This document shows, in pieces, positions 5,950 to 7,682 of a DNA stretch of 7,682 nucleotides; the stretch's first letter is position 1; every line of letters starts with the position of its first letter. This DNA comes from Candidatus Omnitrophota bacterium (lineage in GTDB: Bacteria; Verrucomicrobiota; Verrucomicrobiia; Limisphaerales; UBA1319), in NCBI GenBank assembly GCA_023473405.1, contig JAMCZD010000411.1:1-7682 (forward strand), read 5' to 3'. A program made the translations under genes and the position numbers. The notes under the pieces are model-generated. The model made no database searches. It was not told where the DNA came from and worked only from the letters and a program-made list of their open reading frames with translations.

Positions 5950-5990
5950 GAGGAAAGCAGGAAGGCAGGAAATGGATTTTGTCTTTCCTC
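5950..5990 (-). terminator. Weak long-loop inverted repeat after the prepilin peptidase gene
   Basis: GAGGAAAG (5950-5957) and CTTTCCTC (5983-5990) could form an 8-base-pair stem with a 25-base loop, about 38 bases downstream of the peptidase stop on the - strand. No T-tract follows. It may mark the 3' end of that transcript, but this is weak. Confidence 0.2.
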
Positions 5991-6028
5991 GTTAAGTGAA
6001 TCGAATCGGGTTTTGGGACTGGTTCAGG

Positions 6029-7132
6029 TTACACTCGACCCAACCACAAGGCCACCAATCGGCGGCCGGCAAAAATCCAAATGGCAGCGGCTATGGCGAT
6101 ATACGGTCCATAGGGAATTCGGCTCGACCAATCCTTTTTGCGAAACGCGATCAGGGCGAGCCCGACTGCGGAACCGATGACCGAGCTGAGCATGAGCGAG
6201 AAGATAACGGCGCGCCAGCCGAGAAAGGCACCGATGGCCGCCATGAATTTGACGTCTCCCAGACCCATGGCCTCCCGCGGAAGCACCATCCGGTCGGTCA
6301 CCACTTCGAGATTCGTCACTTCTTCCGGTTTGAACCTTTCGTTTCCGACTTCGAGCAGGGTTGGCGTCAGGCGCAATGGGACATCCTCGAGGACGCGCTC
6401 ATCCACGCGGGCGGTTTTGGCGTGGAGCTGAAGGACGTCCGATTTGCGATAGAACAATTCCTCATAAGGTATTTCGCGGTCGGGCAATTTCAGGCCCTCC
6501 TCGCCGAAAATAACCTTGGTATCGGGCGGCAGATTCACCTTCTGGCGTCCAAAAAAAACCTTGGCCGCCCTCAATATCCCGTAAACCAGGAGCGCCCCCA
6601 CCGCAATGCCCCAGAAACTCCGCTCGAGGGACGGCGCCGGCCTGGTCACTCCATGCAACGCGGGCACGACGAAGGAACAAAGAAACCCGGCCGCAATGCC
6701 GCCCAGGGTGATCTGGTCCGGGATGATGAAGTGCTCAAAATCGATAAAGGTCGCCACGATAAAACCCGACAGCGCCAGGCAATAAACCAGGGCCAAACCA
6801 GCCGATTGCCTGCCAAAAACGATCCAGCAACTCAAAAAACAGGAAGCCGTGAGCAACTCAACCAGGAAATAACGGAACGAAATCCGGGCCCCGCAGTTGG
6901 CGCACCGGCCGCGCAGGCAAATCCAGGTGAACAACGGCAGGTTCAAGTACCACGGGATATGATAATTGCAGTGCGGGCAGTGCGAAGGCGGGGAGATAAT
7001 GCTCTCTTCGCGCGGCAACCGGTGGATGCAGACATTGAGGAAGCTGCCAACCACGCTGCCGACAACAAAAAAAACCAACGACCAAAAATGAAACGGGACC
7101 GCGGCCCAAACCTGTCGCTCAAACATATACAT
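6029..7132 (-). CDS. pilD: Prepilin peptidase / N-methyltransferase (A24 family) with a large cytoplasmic insertion
   Basis: This inner-membrane aspartyl protease cleaves the leader of type IV pilins and type II secretion pseudopilins, and the N-terminal domain methylates the new N-terminus. Visible are VVGSVVGSFLNVCIHRLP (23-40), a zinc-binding pair CPHC (52-55) and CANC (77-80), the first catalytic Asp in FIDFEHFIIPD (Asp131), the second in MGLGDVKFMAAIGAFLGW (289-306, Asp293), and a C-terminal IPYGPYIAIAA. About seven hydrophobic segments are present. At 367 residues it is longer than typical PilD (about 290) because of a charged insertion at about 198-288, just before the GLGD motif. The outer ATG (7130-7132) is only 3 bases from GGAGG, while the second (7124-7126) is 9 bases away, so the protein may start two residues later. 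The start overlaps the end of aroE, implying co-translation. No pilin gene is in the window, so the pathway (pilus or secretion) is undecided. Confidence 0.94.
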   Translation of the reverse strand: MYMFERQVWAAVPFHFWSLVFFVVGSVVGSFLNVCIHRLPREESIISPPSHCPHCNYHIPWYLNLPLFTWICLRGRCANCGARISFRYFLVELLTASCFLSCWIVFGRQSAGLALVYCLALSGFIVATFIDFEHFIIPDQITLGGIAAGFLCSFVVPALHGVTRPAPSLERSFWGIAVGALLVYGILRAAKVFFGRQKVNLPPDTKVIFGEEGLKLPDREIPYEELFYRKSDVLQLHAKTARVDERVLEDVPLRLTPTLLEVGNERFKPEEVTNLEVVTDRMVLPREAMGLGDVKFMAAIGAFLGWRAVIFSLMLSSVIGSAVGLALIAFRKKDWSSRIPYGPYIAIAAAIWIFAGRRLVALWLGRV

Positions 7133-7586
7133 CGGCCTCCAAAGCCCGGCGCATCAAGGCGAGGGGTGCCGGTCTGCCGGACCACAATTCCAGGGCCTTG
7201 GCCCCCTGGTAAAGCAGCATGCCAAGTCCATTGGCCACGCGGCAACCCGCCGCCCGGGCCCGCCGCAGCAAGGGCGTCTCCGCCGGACGATACACCATGT
7301 CAAAAATCGCGTTTGCCTGCCGCAGGGAGAAACACCTCTCGTCCAACGGCAAGGCATCGCCGGGCTCCAATCCGAGAGAGGTCGCATTCAGCACGAGATC
7401 AACTTCGCCCTCGGGATAACCCACCGCAACGTCAACCGCCGGATGCCGCCGCCGAATCTCCTTTGCCAACGCCGCGGCCTTGGCAACCGTCCGGTTGACC
7501 AGCCGCAATTGTGCCGCCCCCTCGGAGGCCAGCTTCAGCGCCGCCACGCGCCCGGCTCCCCCCGTCCCCAGCACCAGAACGCGGGC
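7119..7586 (-). CDS. aroE: Shikimate dehydrogenase (AroE), C-terminal part
   Basis: AroE reduces 3-dehydroshikimate to shikimate with NADPH in aromatic amino acid synthesis. The visible part is the NADP-binding domain and C-terminus: RVLVLGTGGAGRVAALKL (Rossmann G-x-G-G-A-G), LRLVNRT (NADP phosphate-binding N-R-T), DLVLNATSLGL (Asn-Ala-Thr-Ser signature), FDMVYRPAETPLL and GMLLYQGAKALELWSG, all in the canonical order. The stop TGA (7121-7119) lies inside the prepilin peptidase start. The N-terminal catalytic domain, about 100 residues with the active-site Lys and the N-T-D motif, is absent. Upstream of about 7566-7586 the same open frame encodes a different protein, a UDP-sugar dehydrogenase. 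The internal ATG at 7650-7652 belongs to that foreign part and is not a real aroE start. The C-terminal half appears normal; the truncation is probably a chimeric contig end. Confidence 0.9.
   Translation of the reverse strand, partial: ARVLVLGTGGAGRVAALKLASEGAAQLRLVNRTVAKAAALAKEIRRRHPAVDVAVGYPEGEVDLVLNATSLGLEPGDALPLDERCFSLRQANAIFDMVYRPAETPLLRRARAAGCRVANGLGMLLYQGAKALELWSGRPAPLALMRRALEADVYV
7136..7140 (-). promoter_or_regulatory. Ribosome binding site of the prepilin peptidase gene, inside aroE
   Basis: GGAGG on the - strand lies 3 bases before the first in-frame ATG (7132) and 9 before the second (7126). The longer spacing is nearer the optimum, favouring the second ATG. It is the only clear Shine-Dalgarno I found before a start in this window and lies within the last codons of aroE. 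Confidence 0.6.
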
Positions 7587-7682
7587 GCCGACGGGATTGA
7601 TGCCCTTGTGCGCGAGCAGCTTCAGCACCCGCCCGGCGATATAGGCGCCCATGCCGTCGTTGATGCGGCGGCCGGCGAGGAT
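7566..7682 (-). CDS. UDP-sugar dehydrogenase (TviB/WbpA-type nucleotide-sugar dehydrogenase) fragment fused in frame to aroE
   Basis: The last 117 bases encode ILAGRRINDGMGAYIAGR, then KLLAHKGINPVGARVLVLG. The GRRINDGMG-Y-(I/V) stretch followed by a K-L-L...K-G-I...G-A-x-V-L-(V/I)-L-G segment is a hallmark of the C-terminal UDP-binding domain region of UDP-N-acetyl-hexosamine/glucose 6-dehydrogenases, which make uronic acid precursors of capsule and O-antigen. Those proteins continue after the LG with T-F-K-E-N-x-P-D-x-R-N. Here the frame continues with the AroE T-G-G-A-G-R motif instead. It has no resemblance to the AroE N-terminal domain, whose corresponding motif is N-T-D-G. The switch occurs in ARVLVLG (7566-7586), which both families can encode. 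It is only a fragment and runs off the window edge. Confidence 0.8.

Noticed and set aside
5631..5951. A 106-residue + strand frame, with AGGAG near 5771
   Set aside because: It begins antisense to the Tat signal region of the aldo/keto reductase and runs through the intergenic region. No family features are seen, and the AGGAG is in mid-frame rather than before its start.
5996..7498. A 500-residue + strand open frame
   Set aside because: It is wholly antisense to the prepilin peptidase and aroE, is low-complexity and rich in Arg, Pro, Gly and Gln, and shows no recognisable domain. The - strand genes have all their family motifs.

Overview
The window most resembles a piece of a Verrucomicrobiota (or related PVC-group) genome, probably from an environmental assembly. 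The reasons are the twin-arginine-exported Gfo/Idh/MocA oxidoreductase and aldo/keto reductase, the exported ThuA-DUF1080 fusion, mostly Shine-Dalgarno-poor starts, and a moderately GC-rich composition. This placement is inferred from gene content and no phylogeny was run.

Layout. (a) 1-~210 is the tail of a TolB-like beta-propeller reading frame on the + strand. It is spliced abruptly into the middle of metK (- strand, 205-579), which keeps only its first ~125 residues. (b) Divergent from metK is an ArsR-type winged-helix regulator fused to a SAM-dependent methyltransferase fold (691-1620), the architecture of the SahR regulators of the SAM/methionine cycle. The 111-base gap between the two genes holds a symmetric promoter pair: TTGACG on each strand, 16 bases from a shared palindromic -10, GATATATC. 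(c) 1621-1767 is a 21-unit array of the heptamer CTGATGG that exactly fills the space between two convergent stop codons. (d) Three - strand genes follow, all for exported proteins: an aldo/keto reductase (4667-5767, first transcribed), a ThuA + DUF1080 fusion (3152-4546) and a Gfo/Idh/MocA oxidoreductase (1768-3048). A candidate promoter and operator lie at 5878-5928. (e) Upstream of these, also on the - strand, are a prepilin peptidase with a ~90-residue insertion (6029-7132) and the 3' part of aroE, which overlaps it by 14 bases. (f) At the right edge the aroE frame runs without a stop into the conserved C-terminal region of a UDP-sugar (TviB/WbpA-type) dehydrogenase, joined at a shared ARVLVLG stretch.

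How the parts may work together. metK plus the SahR-like regulator form a SAM-cycle control module. The three exported proteins fit an extracytoplasmic sugar oxidation / 3-keto-glycoside processing pathway, with a redox enzyme of the Gfo/Idh/MocA family and a DUF1080 cleavage domain. Both exported oxidoreductases lack residues normally considered catalytic, so the chemistry is open. aroE and the prepilin peptidase are housekeeping and type IV pilus/type II secretion functions.

Caution: both window ends look chimeric through short shared sequence, as expected from assembly or amplification artefacts at contig ends. The interior from roughly 225 to 7565 looks coherent.
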